Source: Caryophanales bacterium UBA6380 (GTDB lineage Bacteria > Bacillota_I > Bacilli_A > RFN20 > CAG-826). Taken from it: a stretch of DNA of 64,000 bases. Positions 8,550-17,340 of the stretch are shown piece after piece; position 1 is the first letter of the stretch; every line of letters begins with the position of its first letter. The DNA is taken from the NCBI GenBank assembly GCA_002438785.1, contig DJQS01000013.1, positions 62,001-126,000 of the forward strand, in the 5' to 3' direction. Under the pieces are notes generated by a model that saw only the letters and a program-made list of their open reading frames with translations, was not told the DNA's origin and did not search any database. A program made the position numbers and the translations under genes.

Positions 8550-10481
8550 ATGCCATTAATTAAAAAGATTTCAAAAGAAGAAAAACTTCTAAACAAAGAA
8601 AGAAAAAGAATCCATGAAGAAGTAATTAAAAAAGAATATCTTCATAGTAAAGAAGATAAAATAAGTCCGAAGGGTTCATTTGTATCTTTAGTAAACGTTA
8701 ATAAAATTTATGATAACCATGTTCAAGCTGTTTACAATTTTAATCTTGATATAAAACCACAAGAATTTATTGTCTTTGTTGGACCTAGTGGATGTGGGAA
8801 ATCAACTACTTTAAGAATGATTGCAGGACTTGAAGATATTACCTATGGAGATCTTTATATTAATGGAATGTATGCTAATGATCTTCAACCTAAAGATAGA
8901 GATATTGCAATGGTTTTTCAAAGCTATGCTCTTTATCCTCATATGACTGTTTTTGATAATATTGCTTTTGGTTTAAAAATAAGAAAGGTTCCAACTTTAT
9001 TGATCGATAGAAAGCTTTATAAGGAACAATTAAAAATTGTTAAAACTAAAGAAAAAGAGCTTGCAGAGGTTAAAGATGAACTTGGTTTATTAAAAAAACA
9101 ATTATTAAAAAATGATGATGAAACTTTAAAAGAAAAAGCTAAAGAACTTGATTTAAAATTTGCTTCACTAAACGAAGAATTAAATAAAGAAAATAAGGAA
9201 TTATTAAATATTAAAAGCACACCAATTCCTGGAATTGATTATGCAACGATTTTTAAAATTAAAAAAGATAAAAGGTATTACGAAAAAGCTTTAAATAAGT
9301 TAATTAAAGATTACGATAGACTTTCTATTAAATTAGAATCTAATCCTAACGAAGAAAAAACAATTAAGAATTTATTAGAGCAAAATAAGAAAAACCAAGA
9401 AATTGCTAAAGAGAGTTTATCAAGAACACTCAAGTCTTTAGAATATTACGAAAATAATAAAGTACCAATATATCAAAATAAACATTTAAGTAAAAGAGAT
9501 ATTCGCTTACAGGTTGAAAGAGCTGCAACAATATTAGATTTAAATGATTATTTAGATCGTAAGCCTAATGCATTAAGCGGTGGTCAATGTCAAAGAGTGG
9601 CTTTAGGTAGAGCAATTGTAAGAAATTCAAAATTATTTCTGATGGATGAACCCTTAAGTAATCTAGATGCGAAACTTCGTGTTCAAATGCGTAGTGAAAT
9701 CGTTAAGTTACATAATGAGTTAAAAACAACTACAATTTATGTTACTCATGATCAAACTGAAGCTATGACTATGGCTAGTAGAATAGTTGTTATGTCTAAA
9801 GGATACATTCAACAAATCGGCGAGCCAAAAGAAATATATAATCATCCTGCAAATATTTTTGTAGCTACTTTTATTGGTAGTCCAGCAATGAATATTATGG
9901 ATGTAAATTATGATAATGGTAACATTAAGTTAAGTGATGATTTCTCTATTAAGTTAAGTGATGATTTTATTAATGCACACGACACTTTTTATAAACAAGA
10001 ATTAGAAAAGACAAATAATGATATTAAGAACATAATGTCAGAAATTGAAGCTTACGAAGAATATCAAAATAACTTGAAAGATAAAAAAATTAAGATTAAT
10101 AAAAATGAAATTTTAAATGATCATAATCATTATGAATATAATAAAATTTTATTAAAAAGACTTAATAAGAAGAAAGAAATTTATGAATCAGTATTAAATA
10201 CGAATAAACATGTTTTAAAACTAGGAATACGACCTGAAGATATTGTTAGACTTGAAGATAAAACAAGTAAGCATCATCTTTCAAAATCATTTACTACTAG
10301 CGTTATAGTTAGTGAACTTTTAGGTCATGAATATTATGTTCATTTCAATATGGGAGATAATGAATTAATAGCTAAAACTCAAGGCAATGACAATATTAAA
10401 ATTGGTGATAAGATTGAGTTTGGCTTAAACTTAGATTTCCTACATTTATTTGATGAAGTATCAACAAAATTAATAAAATAA
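8550..10481 (+). CDS. Sugar ABC transporter ATPase, MsmX/UgpC-like, with large insertions
   Basis: A cytoplasmic ATP-hydrolysing subunit of 643 residues, against about 370 in the family. Walker A GPSGCGKST is at residues 78-86, then the Q-loop VFQSYALYPH, signature LSGGQCQRVALGR from residue 342, Walker B LFLMDEPLSNLDAKL, H-loop YVTHDQTEAMTMA, and a C-terminal regulatory part with GIRPEDI. Walker A to signature spans about 264 residues, normally near 100. About 165 extra charged, Lys/Glu-rich, coiled-coil-like residues follow NIAFGLKIRKVP, and about 80 more precede GIRPEDI. A charged N-terminal extension of about 45 residues is also present. All ATPase motifs are intact, so it should be active. 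No permease adjoins it; the likely partners are the permeases at 25042 and 26019. Confidence 0.9.
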   Translation: MPLIKKISKEEKLLNKERKRIHEEVIKKEYLHSKEDKISPKGSFVSLVNVNKIYDNHVQAVYNFNLDIKPQEFIVFVGPSGCGKSTTLRMIAGLEDITYGDLYINGMYANDLQPKDRDIAMVFQSYALYPHMTVFDNIAFGLKIRKVPTLLIDRKLYKEQLKIVKTKEKELAEVKDELGLLKKQLLKNDDETLKEKAKELDLKFASLNEELNKENKELLNIKSTPIPGIDYATIFKIKKDKRYYEKALNKLIKDYDRLSIKLESNPNEEKTIKNLLEQNKKNQEIAKESLSRTLKSLEYYENNKVPIYQNKHLSKRDIRLQVERAATILDLNDYLDRKPNALSGGQCQRVALGRAIVRNSKLFLMDEPLSNLDAKLRVQMRSEIVKLHNELKTTTIYVTHDQTEAMTMASRIVVMSKGYIQQIGEPKEIYNHPANIFVATFIGSPAMNIMDVNYDNGNIKLSDDFSIKLSDDFINAHDTFYKQELEKTNNDIKNIMSEIEAYEEYQNNLKDKKIKINKNEILNDHNHYEYNKILLKRLNKKKEIYESVLNTNKHVLKLGIRPEDIVRLEDKTSKHHLSKSFTTSVIVSELLGHEYYVHFNMGDNELIAKTQGNDNIKIGDKIEFGLNLDFLHLFDEVSTKLIK

Positions 10482-10500
10482 TTTGGGAATAGTAGACTTT

Positions 10501-12720
10501 ATGAATAAAAGTAAATGGATTTCTTGTGTTAATGAAATAGGTTCAATTCCTAAAATTAGTAAAGAATTTTTTGTTAAAGATAATATTAAAAAAGTTATTT
10601 TAAAAATAACTGCTATTGGTCTTTATTATCCTTATATTAATGATGAAGTAATTACTAAGAATTTATTCATGCCTGGATATACTGATTATAATAAAAGAGT
10701 TCAATATCAAGAATATGATATAACATCTTTTGTTTATAATAATTCACTAAATAAAATCGATGTATTACTTGCTAAAGGATGGGCTAGTAGTGATTTATTT
10801 GGTTGGAGCAAGCACCCTTATTCTAAATATCCTTTATTAAAAGCTCATATTATTATTCAATATAAAAATAATGTTATTGAAGATGTTATTAGTGATGATA
10901 GTTGGGATATTTATACTAGTAACATAATTTATAGCGACATTTATAATGGGGAGATTCAAGATCTAAATCTTGAATCTAAATATATTAAAAAAGTTGATGT
11001 TTTAGAATATAAAACAAAAATTATAAAACAAGAAGGATTAGATGTAACAAGAGGAAGAACAATTTATCCTCGTAAAATATTTAAAGACAATTTAGGAAAT
11101 ATCTTAATTGATTTTGGCCAAAATTTTACTGGTAATATTGAGATTAATATTGAAGGTCATAAAGGCGATGTCATATCTTTTATACCTAGTGAAATATTAG
11201 ATAAATATGGTAATTTTTATAATGAAAATTATCGTGATGCTAAATCCTTATTTAAATATACTTTAAAAGAAGGATTCAACCATTTATTCCCTTTATTCTC
11301 TTTTGAAGGTCTTAGATATATTAAATTAATTGAATGTCCTAAATACTTTAATATTGATAATATTAAAGGTATTTTAATTCATTCAAACATGAAAAGAACT
11401 TGTTACATTGATACAGGTAATGAATTAATTAATCAACTTTATCATAATACAATTTATGGTCAACTAAGTAATTATCTTGATATTCCAACTGATTGTCCAC
11501 AAAGAGATGAAAGACTTGGTTGGCTTGGTGATGCACAAGTTTTTGTAAAAACTGCTTGCATTAATTATGATGTACATAAGTTTTTTAAAAAATGGCTTCA
11601 TGATTTATCTATTGATCAACTTAATAGCGGTGAAGTTCAAGGTGTCTGCCCTACTATCCCTGGACATGATGTAGAAGTAAGTAGTGGTTGGGGAGATGCA
11701 ATTACTATTTGCCCTTATGAAATATATATGGCTTATGGTGATATAAACATTTTAAAAGACTCATTTGATTCAATGAAAAAATGGGTTGATTATATTAAAT
11801 CTTCTGGTGATAATCCTTATTTGTGGAATACTGGTTTTCATTTTGGAGATTGGCTAGGTACTGATTCTCCATATCAATCATTATTTGGAGCTACTAATTT
11901 ATATATAGTTGCTAGCGCATATTATGCTTATTCAACTAGTATTTTAATTAAAACCGGTGAAATATTAGGCAAAGATATGACTACTTATAAAGATTTATAT
12001 TATAATATCTTAAAAGAATTTAGGAAAACTTTTCTAAAAGATGGCTTACCAATTGGAGAAAGAGCTCTTGAAGGTAATAGACCTGAAAAATCTACTAACT
12101 TTACACAAACTGCTATTGCTCTTATTTTAAAATTTAATTTATGTGAAGAAAAAGATAAAAATAAATTAGTCGAAGCATTAGTTTCTCTTATAAAAGATAA
12201 TAATATGCGAATGACTACTGGATTTTTAGGAACTCCATATATACTTCATGCATTAACTGAAAATGGTCATAGTGATATAGCATATAACTTACTACTTCAA
12301 GAAAAGAAACCTAGTTGGTTATTTTCAATTAAACAAGGGGCAACAACTATTTGGGAACATTGGGATGGAGTCAATGAAAACGGTGATTTATGGGATAAAT
12401 TTATGAATTCATTTAATCATTATTCTTATGGTGCTGTCATTGATTGGATATTTGGAGGAGCAATGGGAATTAAAGTTATTAAAGAAGATTATAAAGAGAT
12501 TGAAATAAATCCACATCCTTCAATTAGATTAGGTCATTTAGACATAAAATATATGACATCTAGAGGGTTATTACATGCTAGATGGTATTTTCAAGATGGA
12601 TCCACAATATATGAATTTGAAATTCCTAAAGAGACAAAAGCAAAAATTTTTGTTAAAGATAAAGTTTATATAGTAAATGAGGGTAAATATATGTTTTCAT
12701 ATGAAGGAGTTAATGAATGA
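10501..12720 (+). CDS. Alpha-L-rhamnosidase, GH78 (second), cytoplasmic
   Basis: A 739-residue GH78 enzyme. DCPQRDERLGWLGD lies at residues 331-344 (general acid E337, D344), and GATTIWEHWDG gives general base E619. The beta-sandwich strand FSFEGLRYIKL is also typical. It is shorter than the enzyme at 3866 and diverged from it, so it probably prefers another linkage or oligosaccharide. The frame can be extended to a TTG at 10483, but ATG 10501 gives the usual short N-terminus and has GGGA about 12 bases upstream, so I use it. There is no signal peptide. Its TGA stop overlaps the ATG of the next gene (ATGA), which implies translational coupling. Confidence 0.88.
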   Translation: MNKSKWISCVNEIGSIPKISKEFFVKDNIKKVILKITAIGLYYPYINDEVITKNLFMPGYTDYNKRVQYQEYDITSFVYNNSLNKIDVLLAKGWASSDLFGWSKHPYSKYPLLKAHIIIQYKNNVIEDVISDDSWDIYTSNIIYSDIYNGEIQDLNLESKYIKKVDVLEYKTKIIKQEGLDVTRGRTIYPRKIFKDNLGNILIDFGQNFTGNIEINIEGHKGDVISFIPSEILDKYGNFYNENYRDAKSLFKYTLKEGFNHLFPLFSFEGLRYIKLIECPKYFNIDNIKGILIHSNMKRTCYIDTGNELINQLYHNTIYGQLSNYLDIPTDCPQRDERLGWLGDAQVFVKTACINYDVHKFFKKWLHDLSIDQLNSGEVQGVCPTIPGHDVEVSSGWGDAITICPYEIYMAYGDINILKDSFDSMKKWVDYIKSSGDNPYLWNTGFHFGDWLGTDSPYQSLFGATNLYIVASAYYAYSTSILIKTGEILGKDMTTYKDLYYNILKEFRKTFLKDGLPIGERALEGNRPEKSTNFTQTAIALILKFNLCEEKDKNKLVEALVSLIKDNNMRMTTGFLGTPYILHALTENGHSDIAYNLLLQEKKPSWLFSIKQGATTIWEHWDGVNENGDLWDKFMNSFNHYSYGAVIDWIFGGAMGIKVIKEDYKEIEINPHPSIRLGHLDIKYMTSRGLLHARWYFQDGSTIYEFEIPKETKAKIFVKDKVYIVNEGKYMFSYEGVNE

Positions 12721-15194
12721 TGAAAAAAATGTTTTTACTTGCGATTTTGATTGCTACATTAAGTTATAATAATTTTAGTCAGTTTAAAGCAAATATAGAC
12801 ACCAACTTTTTATTTAAAAAATATTCTAATAAGGAAGATACTGTAGTTTATGAGAATTTTAGCAAACTTCCTAGCGACTGGTCTATTTATAGTCAATCAG
12901 ACACTATTAATACTAAGTCATATATATCAGAAGACAATTATTTAACGATTGAACATGATAAAACTAAAGGTGTTGGAAATGATAAATATTATGGCGGTGT
13001 TTATAATATTGATATCAATAATACTTATAAAGATTTTACTTTTACAATGTCTTTTAAAATGACTAATTGGGCTGATGGTGCAAGGTGGATTGGTATAGTT
13101 TATCACTCTAAAATGATTGGGGATAATTTAACTGGGTACTTGATGAACTATCGCGTTGATAATGGTAATAGTGCTTATTCTATAATTGATAAAAATAAAG
13201 GATTTCATGATACTGCTAGCGGAGGAAATCCAAAATTGACTGATAAAAATCTTCATACAATTAAAATTCGGATGAAGAATAATATTGCAACTCATTACAT
13301 TGATAATAAAGAAATAGTTACGTGGGATACTAAAGATGCTAATTCAATATTAGGGTCAACATACGAAGAAGGCGGATTTTCTTTAATTGTTAATCGCTCT
13401 ACTTTAAATATTAAAAAAATTACTATTTCTAATAGTTCTGATGAAAGTGCATTAGAATCTGATTCTACATTAGTAGACACTTATCAAGCAGATACAAGTT
13501 TAATAAATGGACCTACAAATATAATGGAAGTTCAAAATTTAAATGATCTAGTTTCAATTAAAGAAACCGATAAAAAACCTAGTAATGCTATATTAAATTT
13601 TAATAAGGATAAAAATATTGTAAGTAGTGATAACTTAATAATTGATACAGCTAGTAATGTCATTGATAAATATTTAGAACATAAAGTAATACCAAATTTT
13701 AGAGTTAACGATAATGAGTCTAAAGATGCTTTAATTGATTTTTTAATTAATGATCGTAGTCTAGTAGATGTTAGTGCAATTAGTGAAAATGCGGAATTAA
13801 TAAAAGAAATTCGTGAAAAATATCCTTATTCTAGAGGTATTTTGGAAGTAAATGAAATTAAAACAAGTCTAAAAGATGTTTATTTTGAAGCTAATATTAA
13901 TAATTGCCCAACAATATTATTATCAGAAAATATTGCGAATTATGAGAACGTTAATTATTTGCAATCTCGTATGAAAACCGTCTGGACAAAATTAAATTTT
14001 GTCGATGGTAATAGTATACATAATGTAATATTTACTGGCACTTCTGGATTAGTTAGTAATGAATTTAGTAAAATATATGAAAAAATTGAATCTTATAAAT
14101 CTGATAATGGTAAAACAATTCTAACTCGTTCGCCTTATAATGTAGCTCATAGAGGTTTGCCAAAAGAATATAATGAAAATAGTTTAAGTGGAGTTAATGC
14201 TGCTATTAGTAAAGGCGCTACTCATCTTGAACTTGATGTTTACATGACTTTAGATAGACACATTATGGTAAGTCACGATAACGATTTATCAAGAACTACA
14301 AATGCTCCCAAAAATACTTTAATCGAAGGCTTAAATTATGAAGATGTTAGAAAATATGATTTAGATTTATTTGAACCTTTTGAAAAAGTTCCTGACATTT
14401 ATGAAGTATTTGATATTTTAAAAGATGATACAAATGAGACGATCCTTGTTTGTGAATTAAAAACACAAAATAGTGATGCTATTAATGTTATAAATGATGC
14501 TTTAAACAATGATTATCCTGAACTAAAAGATCGAATAGTTTTTATTTCTTTTTACCGTAATCAATGTAAACAAGCTCATTTAAGAGCACCTAGCATTCCT
14601 TGTGCTGATTTAAATACATTAACCACAGGAAATTTTATTGAAAATTTAGAAAGGATGGGAAAAAATGGAAATATAATCGATACTCCTAATGGCTCATCTT
14701 TATTAAATGAAAAATATCTTAGAGATCGTGGAATTATTGGCTGGTATTGGACAATGGATAATAGTAATAACATTGACGAAGCTATTGAAGAAGGTTTAAT
14801 AGGAATAACAAATAATAAAGCAGATTATTTTGGAAAAAAAGTAAAATATATTGAATTATATGAATTTGATAATAAGCCACAATTAAATGTAGGTGATGAT
14901 ATAGAATTTATTGCTTATAAATATAATAAAGATACTTTATCGATGGTTGGAACAATTGAAACTATTACTGATATTGATGACAAACAATATATTTCAATTA
15001 AATATAGGGCAGATAAATTAGATCGTTATTCACCACTATTAGAAGTTAAAGTTAAAGATCAAGAAACTAATAAGACTAATAAAAATGGATGTGGTGGAAA
15101 TATTATTTCTACAAGTGCGATTATTAGTACAATTGCTCTAGGTGGCATTTTATTGTTAATTTTAAAAAAGAAAATAGGTAATTTAAATAAATAA
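12717..15194 (+). CDS. Secreted glycerophosphodiester phosphodiesterase-like protein with LamG-like domain and C-terminal GCGG tail
   Basis: An 825-residue surface protein. The N-terminal signal peptide (MKKMFLLAILIATLSYNN) is followed by a concanavalin/DUF1080-like sandwich (about residues 40-235), then a region that looks like a degenerate TIM barrel (about 250-470). A catalytic GDPD domain spans about 474-690: VAHRG with H478 and R479, HLELDVY with E505 and D507, and VSHDNDL with H520, all family catalytic or metal positions. The C-terminus has GCGG before a membrane helix and lysines, as in the protein at 745. GDPD enzymes cleave glycerophosphodiesters, which could include teichoic or phospholipid-derived material or a glycan phosphodiester (inference). 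Its place within a rhamnose operon is unusual. It overlaps the preceding gene by four bases. Confidence 0.82.
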   Translation: MMKKMFLLAILIATLSYNNFSQFKANIDTNFLFKKYSNKEDTVVYENFSKLPSDWSIYSQSDTINTKSYISEDNYLTIEHDKTKGVGNDKYYGGVYNIDINNTYKDFTFTMSFKMTNWADGARWIGIVYHSKMIGDNLTGYLMNYRVDNGNSAYSIIDKNKGFHDTASGGNPKLTDKNLHTIKIRMKNNIATHYIDNKEIVTWDTKDANSILGSTYEEGGFSLIVNRSTLNIKKITISNSSDESALESDSTLVDTYQADTSLINGPTNIMEVQNLNDLVSIKETDKKPSNAILNFNKDKNIVSSDNLIIDTASNVIDKYLEHKVIPNFRVNDNESKDALIDFLINDRSLVDVSAISENAELIKEIREKYPYSRGILEVNEIKTSLKDVYFEANINNCPTILLSENIANYENVNYLQSRMKTVWTKLNFVDGNSIHNVIFTGTSGLVSNEFSKIYEKIESYKSDNGKTILTRSPYNVAHRGLPKEYNENSLSGVNAAISKGATHLELDVYMTLDRHIMVSHDNDLSRTTNAPKNTLIEGLNYEDVRKYDLDLFEPFEKVPDIYEVFDILKDDTNETILVCELKTQNSDAINVINDALNNDYPELKDRIVFISFYRNQCKQAHLRAPSIPCADLNTLTTGNFIENLERMGKNGNIIDTPNGSSLLNEKYLRDRGIIGWYWTMDNSNNIDEAIEEGLIGITNNKADYFGKKVKYIELYEFDNKPQLNVGDDIEFIAYKYNKDTLSMVGTIETITDIDDKQYISIKYRADKLDRYSPLLEVKVKDQETNKTNKNGCGGNIISTSAIISTIALGGILLLILKKKIGNLNK

Positions 15195-15220
15195 TTTATT
15201 TTTTATAGGAGGTTATAATT

Positions 15221-15799
15221 ATGAAGATGGTAAAAGATAAATATTTAGTTGTTGGTGCAGATTTTGCGGGATATCCATTAAAAGAAGCAGTTTGTGCTCA
15301 TCTTAGAAAAAAAGGATGGAAGATTGAGGATTTAGGAGTTACTGATCCTAATGATAATAATACTGAAAATATGTTCCACCGTGTTGGACTTAGAGTCGGT
15401 GCTAAGATAAGTGAAGGTGAATATGAAAGAGCATTAATATTTTGCGGAACCGGTATGGGAATTCATATAGCTGCTAGTAAATGCCCTCATGTAATGTCAG
15501 GGGTAGTTGAATCAGTTCCTGCTGCTCGTAGAGCTATAACTGGAAATGGTGTTAATGTTTTAGCTATGGGAGCATTTTATGTAGCTCCTGCTATGGGTTG
15601 TGATATTGCTGATGCATATTTAAGTGCGTCATTAGGTAGTGATCAAACTTGGTGGCATAATTTTTATGAATTTCATAAACTAGCTATTGATGAGTTAGAA
15701 GCATTTAATTATGAAGAATATAAAAAGAATGGATTCAAAATGAAACATCTTGGCGACTTTGATTTAAAGCTTGAAGATAAACCAGATGATATAAAATAA
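15221..15799 (+). CDS. RpiB/LacA/LacB-family sugar-phosphate isomerase (copy 1)
   Basis: A 192-residue aldose-ketose phosphate isomerase of the RpiB/LacAB fold. IFCGTGMGIHIAASK holds the conserved catalytic cysteine in CGTG, and NGVNVLAMGAF matches the family's NDANVLALGAR segment. The N-terminal VVGADFAGYPLKEAV corresponds to the GSDHAG..LK substrate loop. The loop residues differ from true ribose-5-phosphate isomerases, so the substrate is unclear; the rhamnose pathway itself needs no such step. The start has AGGAGG 8 bases upstream. A near-duplicate follows at 15920 after a terminator. LacA and LacB work as a heteromer, so these two copies may also pair (inference). Confidence 0.85.
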   Translation: MKMVKDKYLVVGADFAGYPLKEAVCAHLRKKGWKIEDLGVTDPNDNNTENMFHRVGLRVGAKISEGEYERALIFCGTGMGIHIAASKCPHVMSGVVESVPAARRAITGNGVNVLAMGAFYVAPAMGCDIADAYLSASLGSDQTWWHNFYEFHKLAIDELEAFNYEEYKKNGFKMKHLGDFDLKLEDKPDDIK

Positions 15800-15821
15800 A
15801 GATTCAATCACATTTATTTAT

Positions 15822-15847
15822 AAAAAAGGCCCAATGGGGCTTTTTTA
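15822..15847 (+). terminator. Rho-independent terminator between the two isomerase genes
   Basis: AAAAAAGGCCC and GGGGCTTTTTT flank a short AAT loop and end in a T run. G-U pairing makes the stem nearly continuous. It should end the transcript coming from 3866-15799 and also isolates the second isomerase gene. Confidence 0.85.
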
Positions 15848-15861
15848 TATTTAATCATTTT

Positions 15862-15892
15862 TTGATACTATCAATTAAATTCAATATATAAT
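15862..15892 (+). promoter_or_regulatory. Promoter of second isomerase gene
   Basis: TTGATA at 15862-15867 is followed after 17 bases by TATATA (15885-15890), which overlaps a perfect TATAAT (15887-15892). It lies just after a terminator and 28 bases before the ATG at 15920, with GGAGG between, so the second isomerase is probably transcribed on its own. Confidence 0.6.
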
Positions 15893-15919
15893 ATTTAAAA
15901 ATAATTGGAGGTAATGATT

Positions 15920-16450
15920 ATGAAAATGATTAAAGATAAATATTTAGTGGTCGGAGCTGATATATCTGGGTACCCATTAAAAGAAGCAGTTTGCGCTCAT
16001 CTTAGAAAAAAAGGATGGAAGATTGAGGATCTAGGGGTTAAAGAGCCAAATGATCATAGCTTAGATAATATGTTTCAAAGAGTTGGATTTAGAGTTGGTG
16101 CTAAAATAAGTGAAGGTGAATATGAAAGAGCATTAATATTTTGCGGAACCGGTATGGGAATTCATATTGCTGCTAGTAAATGCCCTCATGTAATGTCAGG
16201 AGTAGTTGAATCAGTTCCTGCTGCTCGTAGAGCTATCACTGGAAATGGTGTTAATGTTTTAGCTATGGGAGCATTTTATGTAGCTCCTTCTATGGGTTGT
16301 GATATTGCTGACGCATATTTAAGTGGTTCTTTAGGATGTGATCAAAAAGATATACCTAATTTCTATGAATCTCATAAATTTGCTATTGATGAAATTGAGT
16401 CATTTGATTATGAAGATTATAAAAAGAATGGTTTTAAAATAGAAAAATAA
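15920..16450 (+). CDS. RpiB/LacA/LacB-family sugar-phosphate isomerase (copy 2)
   Basis: A 176-residue paralogue of the gene at 15221. It keeps long stretches of identical DNA in the core (around the CGTG cysteine loop and the SVPAARRAITGNG segment), while the C-terminal third and a loop near residue 50 have changed. This suggests recent duplication or gene conversion followed by selective divergence. The frame can be read from a TTG at 15905, but GGAGG at 15907-15911 is spaced 8 bases from ATG 15920, and that start aligns with MKMVKDKYL of copy 1. The substrate is unknown. It converges with the DeoR gene on the other strand, 10 bases away. Confidence 0.85.
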   Translation: MKMIKDKYLVVGADISGYPLKEAVCAHLRKKGWKIEDLGVKEPNDHSLDNMFQRVGFRVGAKISEGEYERALIFCGTGMGIHIAASKCPHVMSGVVESVPAARRAITGNGVNVLAMGAFYVAPSMGCDIADAYLSGSLGCDQKDIPNFYESHKFAIDEIESFDYEDYKKNGFKIEK

Positions 16451-16460
16451 TTTATATTTA

Positions 16461-17222
16461 TTAGTAAATTATATTAATATTATTATTCTTAAAATAGTTT
16501 AAAAATTTTTCTTCTGGTAATTTATTTGTAATGATAATATCAACTTCTTTGATGTTTAATGTTTTGTTGATGCCTTTTTTATTAAATTTGCTATTATCTA
16601 ATAAATAAATACAAGTGTCAGAATTTTTATTCATTATTTTTTTTGCTTCGGATTGATCAAGGGTTGATTCGCTAATTCCAAAGTCGAGATCAATTCCTGT
16701 GGCACTCATAATTGCTAAATCAGCATGGAGATTATTCAAAGTTGTGTTTGTAATTGTTCCTAATAAACTATTTGAATTAGATTGAATAATACCACCTGCT
16801 AAAATAACTTCATGTTTTGTAACATTTAAAATTTCGTTTGTAATTTCTAGTCCATTTGTGATTATTGTTAAATTTTTAAAATTATTGAGATAATTCACTA
16901 ATTGTAATACTGTTGTTGAACTATCTAAAAATAACGACATATCATCTTTAATAAATTGCAAAACTTTCTGACATAATTTTCTTTTTTCTATAACATTACT
17001 TTCTTCACGATATTTAAAAGGTGTTTCTTTATTAAAAGAATTTTTAGTAAGATATACCCCTCCAAAAGTTCTTGTTACTAGGCCCTTTTTTTCCATGGTA
17101 GTTAAGTCTCTTCTTATTGTGGAGGTGGATGTAAATAATAATTTGGATAATTCATTTACTGAAATGGACTTTTGTTTTTTTAATATTGCGATTATTTTTT
17201 CTTCTCTTTCAATGTTATACAT
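16461..17222 (-). CDS. DeoR-family transcriptional regulator, likely rhamnose regulator
   Basis: A 253-residue repressor-type regulator. The N-terminal winged helix-turn-helix (residues 1-57) includes SVNELSKLLFTSTSTIRRDL, the DeoR signature. The remainder is the DeoRC domain, which binds sugar phosphates (ILAGGIIQSNSNSLLG and a C-terminal DIIITNK strand). It is divergent from rhaA and next to the isomerase genes, so it probably senses a phosphorylated intermediate such as rhamnulose 1-phosphate and controls both arms of the locus (inference). Direct repeats at its own promoter suggest autoregulation. No strong ribosome-binding site precedes the ATG. Confidence 0.9.
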   Translation of the reverse strand: MYNIEREEKIIAILKKQKSISVNELSKLLFTSTSTIRRDLTTMEKKGLVTRTFGGVYLTKNSFNKETPFKYREESNVIEKRKLCQKVLQFIKDDMSLFLDSSTTVLQLVNYLNNFKNLTIITNGLEITNEILNVTKHEVILAGGIIQSNSNSLLGTITNTTLNNLHADLAIMSATGIDLDFGISESTLDQSEAKKIMNKNSDTCIYLLDNSKFNKKGINKTLNIKEVDIIITNKLPEEKFLNYFKNNNINIIY

Positions 17223-17224
17223 AA

Positions 17225-17246
17225 TTTTTGCTCAACTTTGCTTAAA
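17225..17246. promoter_or_regulatory. Candidate DeoR-type operator: two direct repeats, 10-base period
   Basis: Read on the minus strand, TTAAGCAAAG is followed directly by TTGAGCAAAA. Direct repeats one helical turn apart are typical for DeoR-family regulators. The site lies between the predicted minus-strand -10 box and the regulator's ATG, where binding would block its own transcription. Confidence 0.45.
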
Positions 17247-17274
17247 TTTTATTATAATTGTGATTAATTATCAA
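17246..17274 (-). promoter_or_regulatory. Promoter of the DeoR regulator gene
   Basis: On the minus strand TTGATA (17269-17274) and TAAAAT (17246-17251) are separated by 17 bases. The predicted transcript would start near 17239, about 17 bases before the ATG, within the direct-repeat operator. Confidence 0.5.
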
Positions 17275-17308
17275 TATTCAATCATATTCTAGCATTATTA
17301 TATCATTC

Positions 17309-17314
17309 TATAAT
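17309..17314 (+). promoter_or_regulatory. -10 box of the rhaA operon promoter
   Basis: A perfect TATAAT lies 26 bases before the rhaA ATG, with GAGAGG in between. No convincing -35 box exists at 16-18 bases (ATTCTA or TTCTAG at best), as is common where a regulator must assist or relieve transcription. Confidence 0.5.
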
Positions 17315-17340
17315 AAAATAAATAAAAAGAGAGGAAACTT

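Noticed and set aside
10483..10500. TTG start for the second GH78 gene
   Set aside because: The six added residues (LGIVDF type) match nothing in the family and an ATG follows with acceptable upstream sequence.
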